Shown here piece after piece: positions 15,260 to 22,523 of a stretch of DNA of 28,783 bases. Origin of the DNA: GCA-2746795 sp964643965 (GTDB lineage Bacteria > Chloroflexota > Anaerolineae > Promineifilales > Promineifilaceae); the NCBI GenBank assembly GCA_964643965.1, contig CAZXVH010000069.1:1-28783 (forward strand). Direction: 5' to 3'. A program made the translations under genes and the position numbers. The notes below the pieces were generated by a model. It did no database searches. It was given only the letters and a program-made list of their open reading frames with translations, and was not told the DNA's origin. Position 1 is the first letter of the stretch, and each line of letters opens with the position of its first letter.

Positions 15260-16186
15260 TTACTTCCGGGCCACGATATAACTCACCCAATCTCGTATCT
15301 GTAACTTTTCCACCACATAACCGCCCGCTGCGGCCAATGCTGCTTCTACATCGTTACCCTGCACCTCAATGATGCCGCTGAGAATTAAACGACCGTTTTC
15401 CCCCACATAAGAAAGTAACTCATCCTGCTGAAACATGGCGATGATCACCGGCGCTAAAATATTAACCACTACCACGTCCCAACCCTTTTCAGCCACCTGC
15501 GCTAATGTGCCTTTAAATACTGAAATTTGACCGGCCACGCCATTTTTTGCCGCATTGTCCACCGTCGCCGACACTGCCAGTTCATCCGTATCAAACGCCA
15601 GCAGACGGGCTGCGCCCAGTTTGGCGGCGGCAATGGCTAAAATGCCGGAGCCAGCGCCCACATCCAAGACTGTCTGGCCCGGCCGCACACTCTCTTCCAG
15701 CGCCCGCAGACACATTTGGGTGGTGGGATGTAAGCCGGTGCCAAAAGCCATGCCCGGATCTAAAATCAACACCACATCATCGGGCTGCACACCATCTGCG
15801 TCTTTATCAGACGCCGCCTCCAATTCTAACCAACTCGGCTGGATCCAAATTTTTTGGCCGATACGAAACGGGTGGTAGTGGACTTTCCAGGCGTTGGCCC
15901 AATCTTGATCTTCTAATTTACGGAAGGTGGGCGGCGGGATGGGGTATAAACGGCCGTACTGGTAAATCATCTCTTCCAGTTTGCTCCGAAACTGCGGCGT
16001 ATCCTTATCCTCAGGCGCATATAGTTTAACGGTAACGGCCGTTTCCAATGCATCCGGCTCCAAATCATCAGCATCCCCCAACTGCTCCAAAACCACACTT
16101 TCCTGGTAGGCAAACGGTTTCAGCGCTTCCGCAATCGCCTCCGCCCCTTCCCCGTCCGTGGTCACACTCACTTCCAGCCAATACAT
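15260..16186 (-). CDS. prmA: Ribosomal protein L11 methyltransferase
   Basis: This is a SAM-dependent methyltransferase of 308 residues. The substrate-recognition segment DPGMAFGTGLHPTT is at 143-156, motif I VLDVGAGSGILAIAAAKLGA at 173-192, and the NILAPVI catalytic loop begins near 242. PrmA trimethylates L11 on lysines and its N-terminus. The N-terminal ~100 residues match the usual L11-binding domain. Its ATG directly follows the dnaJ stop (TAAATG), so it is the last gene of the heat-shock operon, an order common in Firmicutes and Chloroflexota. Transcription ends at the palindrome at 15218-15241. Confidence 0.95.
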   Translation of the reverse strand: MYWLEVSVTTDGEGAEAIAEALKPFAYQESVVLEQLGDADDLEPDALETAVTVKLYAPEDKDTPQFRSKLEEMIYQYGRLYPIPPPTFRKLEDQDWANAWKVHYHPFRIGQKIWIQPSWLELEAASDKDADGVQPDDVVLILDPGMAFGTGLHPTTQMCLRALEESVRPGQTVLDVGAGSGILAIAAAKLGAARLLAFDTDELAVSATVDNAAKNGVAGQISVFKGTLAQVAEKGWDVVVVNILAPVIIAMFQQDELLSYVGENGRLILSGIIEVQGNDVEAALAAAGGYVVEKLQIRDWVSYIVARK

Positions 16187-17335
16187 TTAGAAGCCCAACG
16201 CCTCTTTCAGATGCCCTAAAAAGCCCCGTTCCCGCTGCGGCACCACTTCTTTGCCCAGGGTCCCTGCCAATTTCGTGAACAAGTCCCGCTGCTCATCCGT
16301 AAGCTTACTGGGAATGCCCACATGAATCAGCACATGCTGATCTCCCCGTCCCATGTCAACACCGCGCCCACTGCGATCCAGGCGCGGTACGCCTTTATGC
16401 TTTAATCTGAACACCTTGCCCGATTCCGTACCAGGGTCAATCGTCAGCGTGGCCTCGCCGTCAATGGTAGGCACAACCACCTCATCACCCAATGCTGCCT
16501 GCGCCACATTGATCTCCAGGTCCAGCCAGATATCGTCGCCGCGACGCTCAAAAAATTTATGTTTGTTCACGCGAATGATGACGTACAAATTCCCGGCCGG
16601 ACCGCCATCCCCTCCAGGAGCGCCTTCGCCTGCCAGGCGGATTTGAGTATCGCTGTCCACCCCGGCCGGTACTTTCACTTTGAGGGTGCGCGTCTCTTGC
16701 ACCAATTTGTTACCGTGACAGGTGGAACAAGGCACGTCGATTACTTCGCCGGCGCCACGACAATGGGGGCAGGTAGACACGTTCACAAACGAACCGAGAA
16801 TAGATTGCTGCACCCGGCGCACTTCCCCGCTGCCGCTGCAAGTGGGGCAGCGCTTCGGCGACGAACCCGGCTCCGCGCCAGAACCGTGACAAGAGGGGCA
16901 TGTGGACGGCCGTTCTATCTCAATCTCTTTCTCCACGCCAAAAACTGCTTCTTCAAACGAAATCTTCAAATCATAACGCAGGTCTGCGCCGCGCCGGGGA
17001 CCGCGCCGCTGGCGACGGCCGCCGCCACTAAACGCACCACCGAAAAACTCCTCAAAAATATCGGCGACGCTGCCAAAGCCGCTCTCGAAACCGGAAAAAC
17101 CGGCGCCGCCATCCATGCCAGCATGACCAAAGCGATCATACCGCGCCCGCATATCGTCATTCGATAGCACTTCATAAGCTTCGTTGATTTCTTTGAACTT
17201 TTCGTCAGCGCCATCATCTCCATTGACATCAGGATGATATTGTCGGGCTAACCGACGATACGCTTTCTTGAGTTCATCTTTTGTTGCACTGCGGGAGACT
17301 TCAAGGGTCTCGTAGTAATCTCGTTTATTTGCCAT
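16187..17335 (-). CDS. dnaJ: Chaperone DnaJ (Hsp40)
   Basis: This type I DnaJ of 382 residues has a J domain (1-70) with the HPD motif at 34-36, a Gly/Phe-rich linker (about 72-110) and a zinc domain with four CxxC motifs (CPSCHGSG, CPTCSGSG, CPHCRGAG, CSTCHGNK). The C-terminal substrate-binding domains follow. The fourth zinc motif ends in K where the consensus has G, though all eight cysteines are present. DnaJ delivers unfolded clients to DnaK and stimulates its ATPase. The gene follows dnaK after a 158-bp spacer with possible RNA structure and abuts prmA. No clear ribosome site precedes the ATG. Confidence 0.97.
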   Translation of the reverse strand: MANKRDYYETLEVSRSATKDELKKAYRRLARQYHPDVNGDDGADEKFKEINEAYEVLSNDDMRARYDRFGHAGMDGGAGFSGFESGFGSVADIFEEFFGGAFSGGGRRQRRGPRRGADLRYDLKISFEEAVFGVEKEIEIERPSTCPSCHGSGAEPGSSPKRCPTCSGSGEVRRVQQSILGSFVNVSTCPHCRGAGEVIDVPCSTCHGNKLVQETRTLKVKVPAGVDSDTQIRLAGEGAPGGDGGPAGNLYVIIRVNKHKFFERRGDDIWLDLEINVAQAALGDEVVVPTIDGEATLTIDPGTESGKVFRLKHKGVPRLDRSGRGVDMGRGDQHVLIHVGIPSKLTDEQRDLFTKLAGTLGKEVVPQRERGFLGHLKEALGF

Positions 17336-17348
17336 AAAAATTAGGGAA

Positions 17349-17472
17349 AGCAGGTAACAGCTATACTCGCTGTGGCCGCATCTCAGTCCCGAAGGGCTGC
17401 TTTCTAACCGTGCCTCCTCTGGTAAAATGTCAGATTATGCCCGCTGCCAGTATAAACAGCCTGCGACCTGCT
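17349..17472 (-). other. Structured dnaK-dnaJ intercistronic spacer
   Basis: Read on the minus strand, AGCAGGT (17472-17466) can pair with ACCTGCT (17355-17349). Inside it, TATACT (17454-17449) can pair with AGTATA (17367-17362). A small hairpin at 17384-17399 has a UUCG tetraloop (CAGCCC-UUCG-GGACTG type with one mismatch). An SD-like AGAGGAGG lies at 17413-17420 with no start codon after it. The dnaJ ATG at 17335 lies just beyond the outer helix and has no obvious ribosome site. The structure may set dnaJ expression relative to dnaK. This is inferred by eye. Confidence 0.4.
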
Positions 17473-17493
17473 CAAAACAAGCTTGCTCTATTT

Positions 17494-19401
17494 TTACTCG
17501 CTGAATTCGCCTTCGATCACATCTTCATCCGGGGGGCTGCTGGAATCAGCGTCAGGGGTTTCTGAGCCAGCGCCATCCGGGCCAGCAGGGCCGCCTGACT
17601 GCTGGTACATGGCCGCCCCCGCTTGCTGCATCACTTGCTGCAACTGCACCGCGCCCTCTTTCATGGCGGCAATGTCGCCCCCTTCCAGGGCTGATTTCAC
17701 GACATCAATTTGCGCTTGAACGGCCGTTTTCTGAGCTTCAGGAATCGCCTCGCTGTTATCCGCCAGGAACTTCTCCGCCGCATACATAGAAGAATCTGCC
17801 TGATTACGCGCTTCCACCGCTTCCTTACGCTTCAAGTCATCCGAGGCATGTTGCTCGGCGTCCTGCACCATGCGTTCAATCTCTGCATCTTGCAAACCGC
17901 TGGAAGGGATGATTTGCATTGCCTGCTCCCGACCGGTCGCCTTGTCTTTGGCCGTCACATTGAGAATGCCATCAGCGTTGATGTCGAATATCACCTCAAT
18001 TTGAGGCACCCCGCGTGGGGCCGGCGGAATGCCATCCAAAATAAACTTACCCAGACTTTTATTGTCGGCGGCCATGGGGCGTTCACCCTGGGTGACATGA
18101 ATCTCAACCTGCGTTTGCATGTCGGCGGCCGTGGAGAACACCTGGCTCTTGCGCGTGGGGATGGTGGTATTGCGGTCGATCAACGGCGTGGCCACACCAC
18201 CCAGGGTTTCGATACTCAGGGTCAAGGGCGTCACATCCAGCAGCAGCACATCCTTCACATCGCCGCCTAACACGCCAGCCTGAATCGCCGCCCCAATACC
18301 CACCACCTCATCCGGGTTAACGCCCTTATGAGGCTCTCGCTTGAAGAAATCTTTCACCGCTTCCTGAATGGCGGGCATACGAGTCATGCCTCCCACCAAG
18401 ACCACTTCCGTAATTTCTGAAGTGGACAGCCCGGCGTCTTTAAGCGCCTGGCGGCACGGTTCAATAGAGCGTTTCACCAAATCTTCGGTCAACTGTTCCA
18501 GCTTGGCCCGGGTAAGCGTTAAGTTCAGATGTTTGGGGCCGGCCGCATCGGCCGTGATATAGGGTAGATTTAACTCTGTCTGCATCATGGTAGAGAGTTC
18601 GATTTTTGCTTTTTCCGCCGCTTCTTTCAAACGCTGCAAAGCCTGGCGGTCGCTGCGCAGGTCGATCCCCTGCTCCATTTTAAACTGTTCGGCCGCCCAA
18701 TCAATAATCTTCTGGTCAAAGTCATCGCCACCGAGGAAGGTATCGCCGTTGGTGGATTTCACTTCAAAGACGCCATCGCCCACTTCCAAAATGGAAATGT
18801 CAAAAGTACCGCCACCCAGATCATAGACGGCAATCATTTCATCTTTTTTACTGCCAATGCCATAGGCCAGAGAAGAAGCAGTTGGTTCATTGACAATACG
18901 CATCACTTCTAAACCGGCGATACGGCCGGCGTCTTTGGTGGCCTGGCGCTGATTGTCGTTGAAATAAGCGGGCACCGTGATGACGGCCTTTGTCACCGGT
19001 TGGCCCAGGTAGGCTTCGGCGTCTGTTTTCATCTTTTGCAGGATCATGGCGGACACTTCTGGCGGGGAATATTCCCGATCATTCATGACCACCTGCACGT
19101 CGCCATTGGGCGCTTTGCGAATATCATAAGGCACATAGCCACGCGCCCGCTCTACTTCCGGATCATCATATTTGCGACCCATAAAGCGTTTGACAGAGTA
19201 GATGGTGTTGGTGGGGTTGACAACGGCTTGCCGTTTTGCCACCTGTCCTACCAGCCGCTCACCGGTTTTGGGGTTCACGGCCACGATAGAGGGAAATAGG
19301 CGATTACCTTCCGCGCTGGGAATGACGACCGCCTCGCCCCCTTCCATGACAGCCACTACAGAGTTTGTGGTGCCCAGGTCGATACCAATTATTTTGCTCA
19401 T
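17494..19401 (-). CDS. dnaK: Chaperone DnaK (Hsp70)
   Basis: This is a full-length Hsp70 of 635 residues. The N-terminal ATPase begins with GIDLGTTNSVVAVMEGG, and further signatures include DLGGGTFDISILEVGDG and VVLVGGMTRMPAIQEAV. The linker DVLLLDVTPLTL leads to the beta-sandwich substrate domain, and a helical lid precedes a Gly/Pro/Asp-rich tail ending in EDVIEGEFSE. DnaK binds exposed hydrophobic segments in an ATP cycle driven by DnaJ and GrpE. AAGGAC lies upstream of the ATG. A 196-bp spacer with a 15-bp hairpin and a promoter-like sequence separates it from grpE, so it may also be transcribed independently of CIRCE. Confidence 0.98.
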   Translation of the reverse strand: MSKIIGIDLGTTNSVVAVMEGGEAVVIPSAEGNRLFPSIVAVNPKTGERLVGQVAKRQAVVNPTNTIYSVKRFMGRKYDDPEVERARGYVPYDIRKAPNGDVQVVMNDREYSPPEVSAMILQKMKTDAEAYLGQPVTKAVITVPAYFNDNQRQATKDAGRIAGLEVMRIVNEPTASSLAYGIGSKKDEMIAVYDLGGGTFDISILEVGDGVFEVKSTNGDTFLGGDDFDQKIIDWAAEQFKMEQGIDLRSDRQALQRLKEAAEKAKIELSTMMQTELNLPYITADAAGPKHLNLTLTRAKLEQLTEDLVKRSIEPCRQALKDAGLSTSEITEVVLVGGMTRMPAIQEAVKDFFKREPHKGVNPDEVVGIGAAIQAGVLGGDVKDVLLLDVTPLTLSIETLGGVATPLIDRNTTIPTRKSQVFSTAADMQTQVEIHVTQGERPMAADNKSLGKFILDGIPPAPRGVPQIEVIFDINADGILNVTAKDKATGREQAMQIIPSSGLQDAEIERMVQDAEQHASDDLKRKEAVEARNQADSSMYAAEKFLADNSEAIPEAQKTAVQAQIDVVKSALEGGDIAAMKEGAVQLQQVMQQAGAAMYQQSGGPAGPDGAGSETPDADSSSPPDEDVIEGEFSE

Positions 19402-19442
19402 TGTTTTATTGTCCTTGTTTCATAATTATTGAGACCAGACAG

Positions 19443-19471
19443 ATTTATGGCTGTACCATGTATCTTCTCAA
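19443..19471 (-). promoter_or_regulatory. Candidate internal promoter upstream of dnaK
   Basis: On the minus strand TTGAGA (19471-19466) and ATAAAT (19448-19443) are 17 bp apart, just after the hairpin at 19481-19543 and about 40 bp before dnaK. The -10 is weak, so this is a suggestion only. Confidence 0.35.
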
Positions 19472-19480
19472 TAAACTGGG

Positions 19481-19543
19481 AGATTACAAAAGTTTTGGCA
19501 TCAGAGTGTTCATGCAAAGCTAATTCTGAAACTTTTGTAATCT
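19481..19543 (-). repeat. 15-bp inverted repeat (hairpin) between grpE and dnaK
   Basis: AGATTACAAAAGTTT (19481-19495) and AAACTTTTGTAATCT (19529-19543) are perfectly complementary around a 33-nt loop. On the minus strand the right side reads AAAACTTTTGTAATCTCCCA followed by GTTTATTGA. This recalls the AAAACTTC...GTCTCC..ATTGA right side of the repeats at 1-100 and 2396-2490. It may be a divergent third copy, an mRNA processing site or a partial terminator that adjusts dnaK levels. Confidence 0.55.
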
Positions 19544-19597
19544 TTGTCCCCAAATATTGAGATGTTACCAATCTTATTTCTAAACCTGTCCGGTCTA

Positions 19598-20188
19598 TTA
19601 TTCAGCGACGTTCACCAAAGAGGGCCGAATGATCCGGTCACCCATTTTATACCCTTTTTGCAATTCCACGATCACATAACCACTTTCAAACTCATCAGAT
19701 GGAGCTTGCGCGATTGCTTCATGGTAGTTGGGGTCAAAAGGCTGCCCCACTGCTTCGATAGGCTGCACATTCAACCCTTCTAAAATGCCCACTAATTTGC
19801 GGTTCACCAACTCGATGCCTTCAAACCAACTATTTTCGTGGATGGTATCAGGCACATTGTCAAAGGCGCGTTCAAAGTCATCAATGACGGGCAGCAGCCG
19901 GGTGATCATATCTGTGGTCGCTCGTATTTGAATTTCGATGCGCTGCTTATCCATGCGTTTACGGGCGTTGGCAAATTCTGCCTGGGAACGCATCCAGCCA
20001 TCCAGATTTTTGGCGGCTTCTTCTTGGGCAGCGATTAAAAGCTCTTCACAGGTGGGCTCGGCTTCGGTCTCTACAGTCGGCTCAGAATTTTCAGTAGAAA
20101 CGGCCGTTTCTACTGCCTCCACCGTCCCTTCACTCTCTATAATTCCCTCTGCTTGAGGGATCGTTTCTTCCATATTTTCATTACTCAC
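19598..20188 (-). CDS. grpE: Nucleotide exchange factor GrpE
   Basis: GrpE releases ADP from DnaK. The protein has an acidic, low-complexity N-terminus (about 55 residues rich in E, V and T). A long coiled-coil segment follows (AAKNLDGWMRSQAEFANARKR). The conserved C-terminal beta domain ends in VVELQKGYKMGDRIIRPSLVNVAE. The GTG at 20188 is chosen because AGAGG lies 9 nt upstream. It gives 196 residues and overlaps the hrcA stop by 8 bp. In-frame alternatives are a TTG at 20197 and an ATG at 20173. The overlap indicates translational coupling within the hrcA-grpE part of the operon. Confidence 0.95.
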   Translation of the reverse strand: MSNENMEETIPQAEGIIESEGTVEAVETAVSTENSEPTVETEAEPTCEELLIAAQEEAAKNLDGWMRSQAEFANARKRMDKQRIEIQIRATTDMITRLLPVIDDFERAFDNVPDTIHENSWFEGIELVNRKLVGILEGLNVQPIEAVGQPFDPNYHEAIAQAPSDEFESGYVIVELQKGYKMGDRIIRPSLVNVAE

Positions 20189-21245
20189 TGATATCAACCT
20201 CTTTGTTTACACGATTTCCTTCTGGAAGCGCTTCCAGATAATAGTCATAAACCAGGCCGCTCATGAGATCGGCCACATAACGCACCGCCGCCACATTGCG
20301 CCCATACGACATGCGCGTGGGGCCAATGACAGCCACCGTGCCGCTAAACTGCTCCATCACCCCATAACGGGAGAGAATAATGGTGCAATCTTTTAACTCT
20401 TCCCAACGCCCTTCGCCACCAATGAGAACCTGCACACCCCGGTAATCAGTCGATTGCGTGCCGGAAATGACATCCGCCAGCAAGGCCCGCTCTTCTAACA
20501 CGCGCACCGCTTGCCGCGTCCCGGCGTCTTCCAATAAATTGACCAGTCCGTCCCGGTAAATATCGCTAATGGCGCGATCATCAGCCCGCTTAAGCACATC
20601 CAACATGAGCCGGGTCACTTCCTGTTCCAGCGTGGTCAAGTTGTGCATCTTTGTCGAAATCTCATCAAAATTGGCGTTGGTATACATATCATTCAAGCGA
20701 TTGGCGGCGGCGCTCAACTGCGTTTGCGCCAGCGGTTCCGCCAGCGTCAGCATTTGCTGCGCCACCTCCCCGCCCATCAAAACCACTACCATCAATACCA
20801 GCCGGTCTTGGGTGGAGATCAACTGGATTTGCTTAAAGCGGTTCACGCGGCGCTGCGGCGCAGTGACAAAACTGGCGCCTTGTGACGCATGCGCCAGGAT
20901 GGCGGCAGCCAACTGCATCCACTGATTTAAATCCAGGCGAGATTGGTGAAATTGATGGCGGATCATCTGCTGCTCATCTACCGGCAGCCGAAATTCGCCC
21001 AGTAATTTCTGCACAAAGTAGCGATAACCGGTTTCCGTGGGGGTGCGGCCGGCCGAAGTATGTAATTGCGCCAGATAACCCATTTCGCCCAACACGGCCA
21101 ATTCATTACGCACCGTAGCGGAACTGATGGGAATACCAAAGCGATCTACCAACGTTTTAGAGCCAACCGGCATCCCCGTTTCAATATAGGTACGGATAAC
21201 GAGGTCTAGTATGCGTTCCTGGCGTTCTGTTAATGGTTGAAGCAT
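20181..21245 (-). CDS. hrcA: Heat-inducible transcription repressor HrcA
   Basis: HrcA represses the class I heat-shock operon by binding CIRCE and is stabilised by GroE. The N-terminal winged-helix region is canonical (ERQERILDLVIRTYIETGMP, then VGSKTLV and ISSATVRNELAVLGEMGYL, followed by HTSAGRTPTETGYRYFV). The later GAF-like domain contains VLIGGEGRWEELKDCTIILSRYG and a C-terminal GPTRMSYGRNVAAVRYVADLM. Its length of 354 residues is typical. It is the first gene of the operon and sits behind a promoter and a perfect CIRCE at 21313-21339, so it is expected to autoregulate. No strong ribosome site is visible before the ATG. Binding of GroE cannot be tested here, since groES/groEL are not in the window. 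Confidence 0.97.
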   Translation of the reverse strand: MLQPLTERQERILDLVIRTYIETGMPVGSKTLVDRFGIPISSATVRNELAVLGEMGYLAQLHTSAGRTPTETGYRYFVQKLLGEFRLPVDEQQMIRHQFHQSRLDLNQWMQLAAAILAHASQGASFVTAPQRRVNRFKQIQLISTQDRLVLMVVVLMGGEVAQQMLTLAEPLAQTQLSAAANRLNDMYTNANFDEISTKMHNLTTLEQEVTRLMLDVLKRADDRAISDIYRDGLVNLLEDAGTRQAVRVLEERALLADVISGTQSTDYRGVQVLIGGEGRWEELKDCTIILSRYGVMEQFSGTVAVIGPTRMSYGRNVAAVRYVADLMSGLVYDYYLEALPEGNRVNKEVDISE

Positions 21246-21269
21246 GTAGATTTTGGGATTTTCATGAAA

Positions 21270-21296
21270 AGGGCGAACCGTTTTTTAGTTCGCCCT
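21270..21296 (-). terminator. Possible attenuator hairpin in the hrcA leader
   Basis: On the minus strand AGGGCGAAC and GTTCGCCCT form a 9-bp stem around a 9-nt A-rich loop. A short TTTT follows, just 21 nt before the hrcA ATG. The U run is short, so termination would be partial. It may instead limit ribosome access. Confidence 0.45.
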
Positions 21297-21312
21297 CGCT
21301 GTATTTTTCAAT

Positions 21313-21339
21313 TTAGCACTCTCGCAAAAAGAGTGCTAA
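21313..21339. promoter_or_regulatory. CIRCE operator
   Basis: TTAGCACTC (21313-21321), 9 spacer bases and GAGTGCTAA (21331-21339) match the CIRCE consensus exactly. It lies just downstream of the -10 box of the hrcA promoter, where HrcA binding would block transcription. Confidence 0.98.
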
Positions 21340-21354
21340 TGGGTCACTTTCCGT

Positions 21355-21383
21355 ATCTTATCATGGCGATAGATCAGCGTCAA
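21355..21383 (-). promoter_or_regulatory. Sigma-70 promoter of the hrcA-grpE-dnaK-dnaJ-prmA operon
   Basis: On the minus strand TTGACG (21383-21378), a 17-bp spacer and TAAGAT (21360-21355) place the start near 21348. CIRCE then covers roughly +10 to +36. Confidence 0.8.
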
Positions 21384-21468
21384 ATAAGAACCTTGTTAGA
21401 TTTTGAGAGGTATAGATTGGACTACCTGGTGAAGCACAATACCAGATTCGATGAGCGCTCCGTTGATG

Positions 21469-22449
21469 TCATCCATTTGGCAATGGCGGCGCTCCTTTCT
21501 TGCCATGGCATTTTTTATATTTTTGGCCGCTGCCACAAGGGCAGGGATCATTCCGACCGATTTTCTGGCTGGGCAGCGCTAAGACCTGTTTGTTAAACAT
21601 AGTGGTCAAGCGATTGGAAAAAGGTTTTGCCTCTGGCGTAGGGGGTAAAAAGCCTTGATCTCGCAATAAGTCACGCCGGTTTTCTGTGCTGCTTTGATTG
21701 CGCTGGTATGGATCAGGCTGGTACAGCTTGAGGATATCAAAAGAAAAATCAGCGTCATAAGGGGGCGTGTTTGCCACCATCTCCTCTTGGTAGCTCACCC
21801 ACGATAACATCATCGGATTGATCCGGTTGTTTGCCAGCAGCGCTTCCACTTGCGGCCGGCTGACCTCATCTCGCAGGTCTAAGAGCGCTACGGCCACATC
21901 CCCCCAAGTTTCATCCGCTTCTACATCTTCAGGCAGCAGCAGGTCGCCGTCCGCCGCTAAGGGAGGCAAAAGGGAGCGGAAAAAGGTTAAGACGCCTTCC
22001 CTTTCCGCCGGGTGTTGCAGGGCAATGATGGACAGCACGGACACAGCCAATGCCCGGCCGTAATGATAGTCGCCGCCCGTGTCCAAATTAACTACCCGCT
22101 TCATGGCAGGAACGGCCGTTGCCCCATAATGCGCCAAATCTGTTTCAAACCACTCAATAAAATGCTGGTCTGCCTCATCCCGGCTGGCATAAAGTTGCTC
22201 AAACAGCGGCAGCGCCCGTTCTTCCCGGTACGCGATCAATAAACGGCCGGCATGAACGGCGCGATACCAGCGTGCATCCGCTTCATCTGACCATTCATCC
22301 TTGGCGCCCTCAGCAAACATTAAAAGCAGCGCCGGCGTCAACGCTTCCTGCCGCTTTAAAAAGGCGCGGATCAAGGCCACCGGCGGCGTCCGCCCGGAAG
22401 TTTCCAGGGCCTGTATCAGTTCTTCATCTGTTTTATGGGTATAGTCCAT
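21469..22449 (-). CDS. SEC-C motif protein with helical-repeat-like body
   Basis: The C-terminus contains IGRNDPCPCGSGQKYKKCHG, the SEC-C zinc motif found at the end of SecA and in many stand-alone proteins. The remaining ~300 residues are helix-rich and acidic. They include repeated segments of HEAT-like or DUF1186-like appearance (ADQHFIEWFETDLAHYGATAVPAMKRVV), with no catalytic motif that I recognise. The longest ORF would begin at 22548 and overlap the cyclase gene. The ATG at 22449 is preferred because GGAG lies at good spacing upstream and no conserved sequence is lost. It lies 74 bp after the cyclase gene. SEC-C may mediate binding to ribosomes or SecB-like partners in related proteins; the role here is unknown. 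Confidence 0.8.
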   Translation of the reverse strand: MDYTHKTDEELIQALETSGRTPPVALIRAFLKRQEALTPALLLMFAEGAKDEWSDEADARWYRAVHAGRLLIAYREERALPLFEQLYASRDEADQHFIEWFETDLAHYGATAVPAMKRVVNLDTGGDYHYGRALAVSVLSIIALQHPAEREGVLTFFRSLLPPLAADGDLLLPEDVEADETWGDVAVALLDLRDEVSRPQVEALLANNRINPMMLSWVSYQEEMVANTPPYDADFSFDILKLYQPDPYQRNQSSTENRRDLLRDQGFLPPTPEAKPFSNRLTTMFNKQVLALPSQKIGRNDPCPCGSGQKYKKCHGKKGAPPLPNG

Positions 22450-22523
22450 CAAGTTTCTCCATAAGTTGGTTAAGATTGGACCAATCTTTAAATATTGAAC
22501 TACTCCGCATGTGCGCCCTCTAT

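Noticed and set aside
21237..21596. 119-codon plus-strand ORF across the hrcA control region
   Set aside because: It runs through CIRCE, the hrcA promoter and the end of the SEC-C gene, has no ribosome site and resembles no family.
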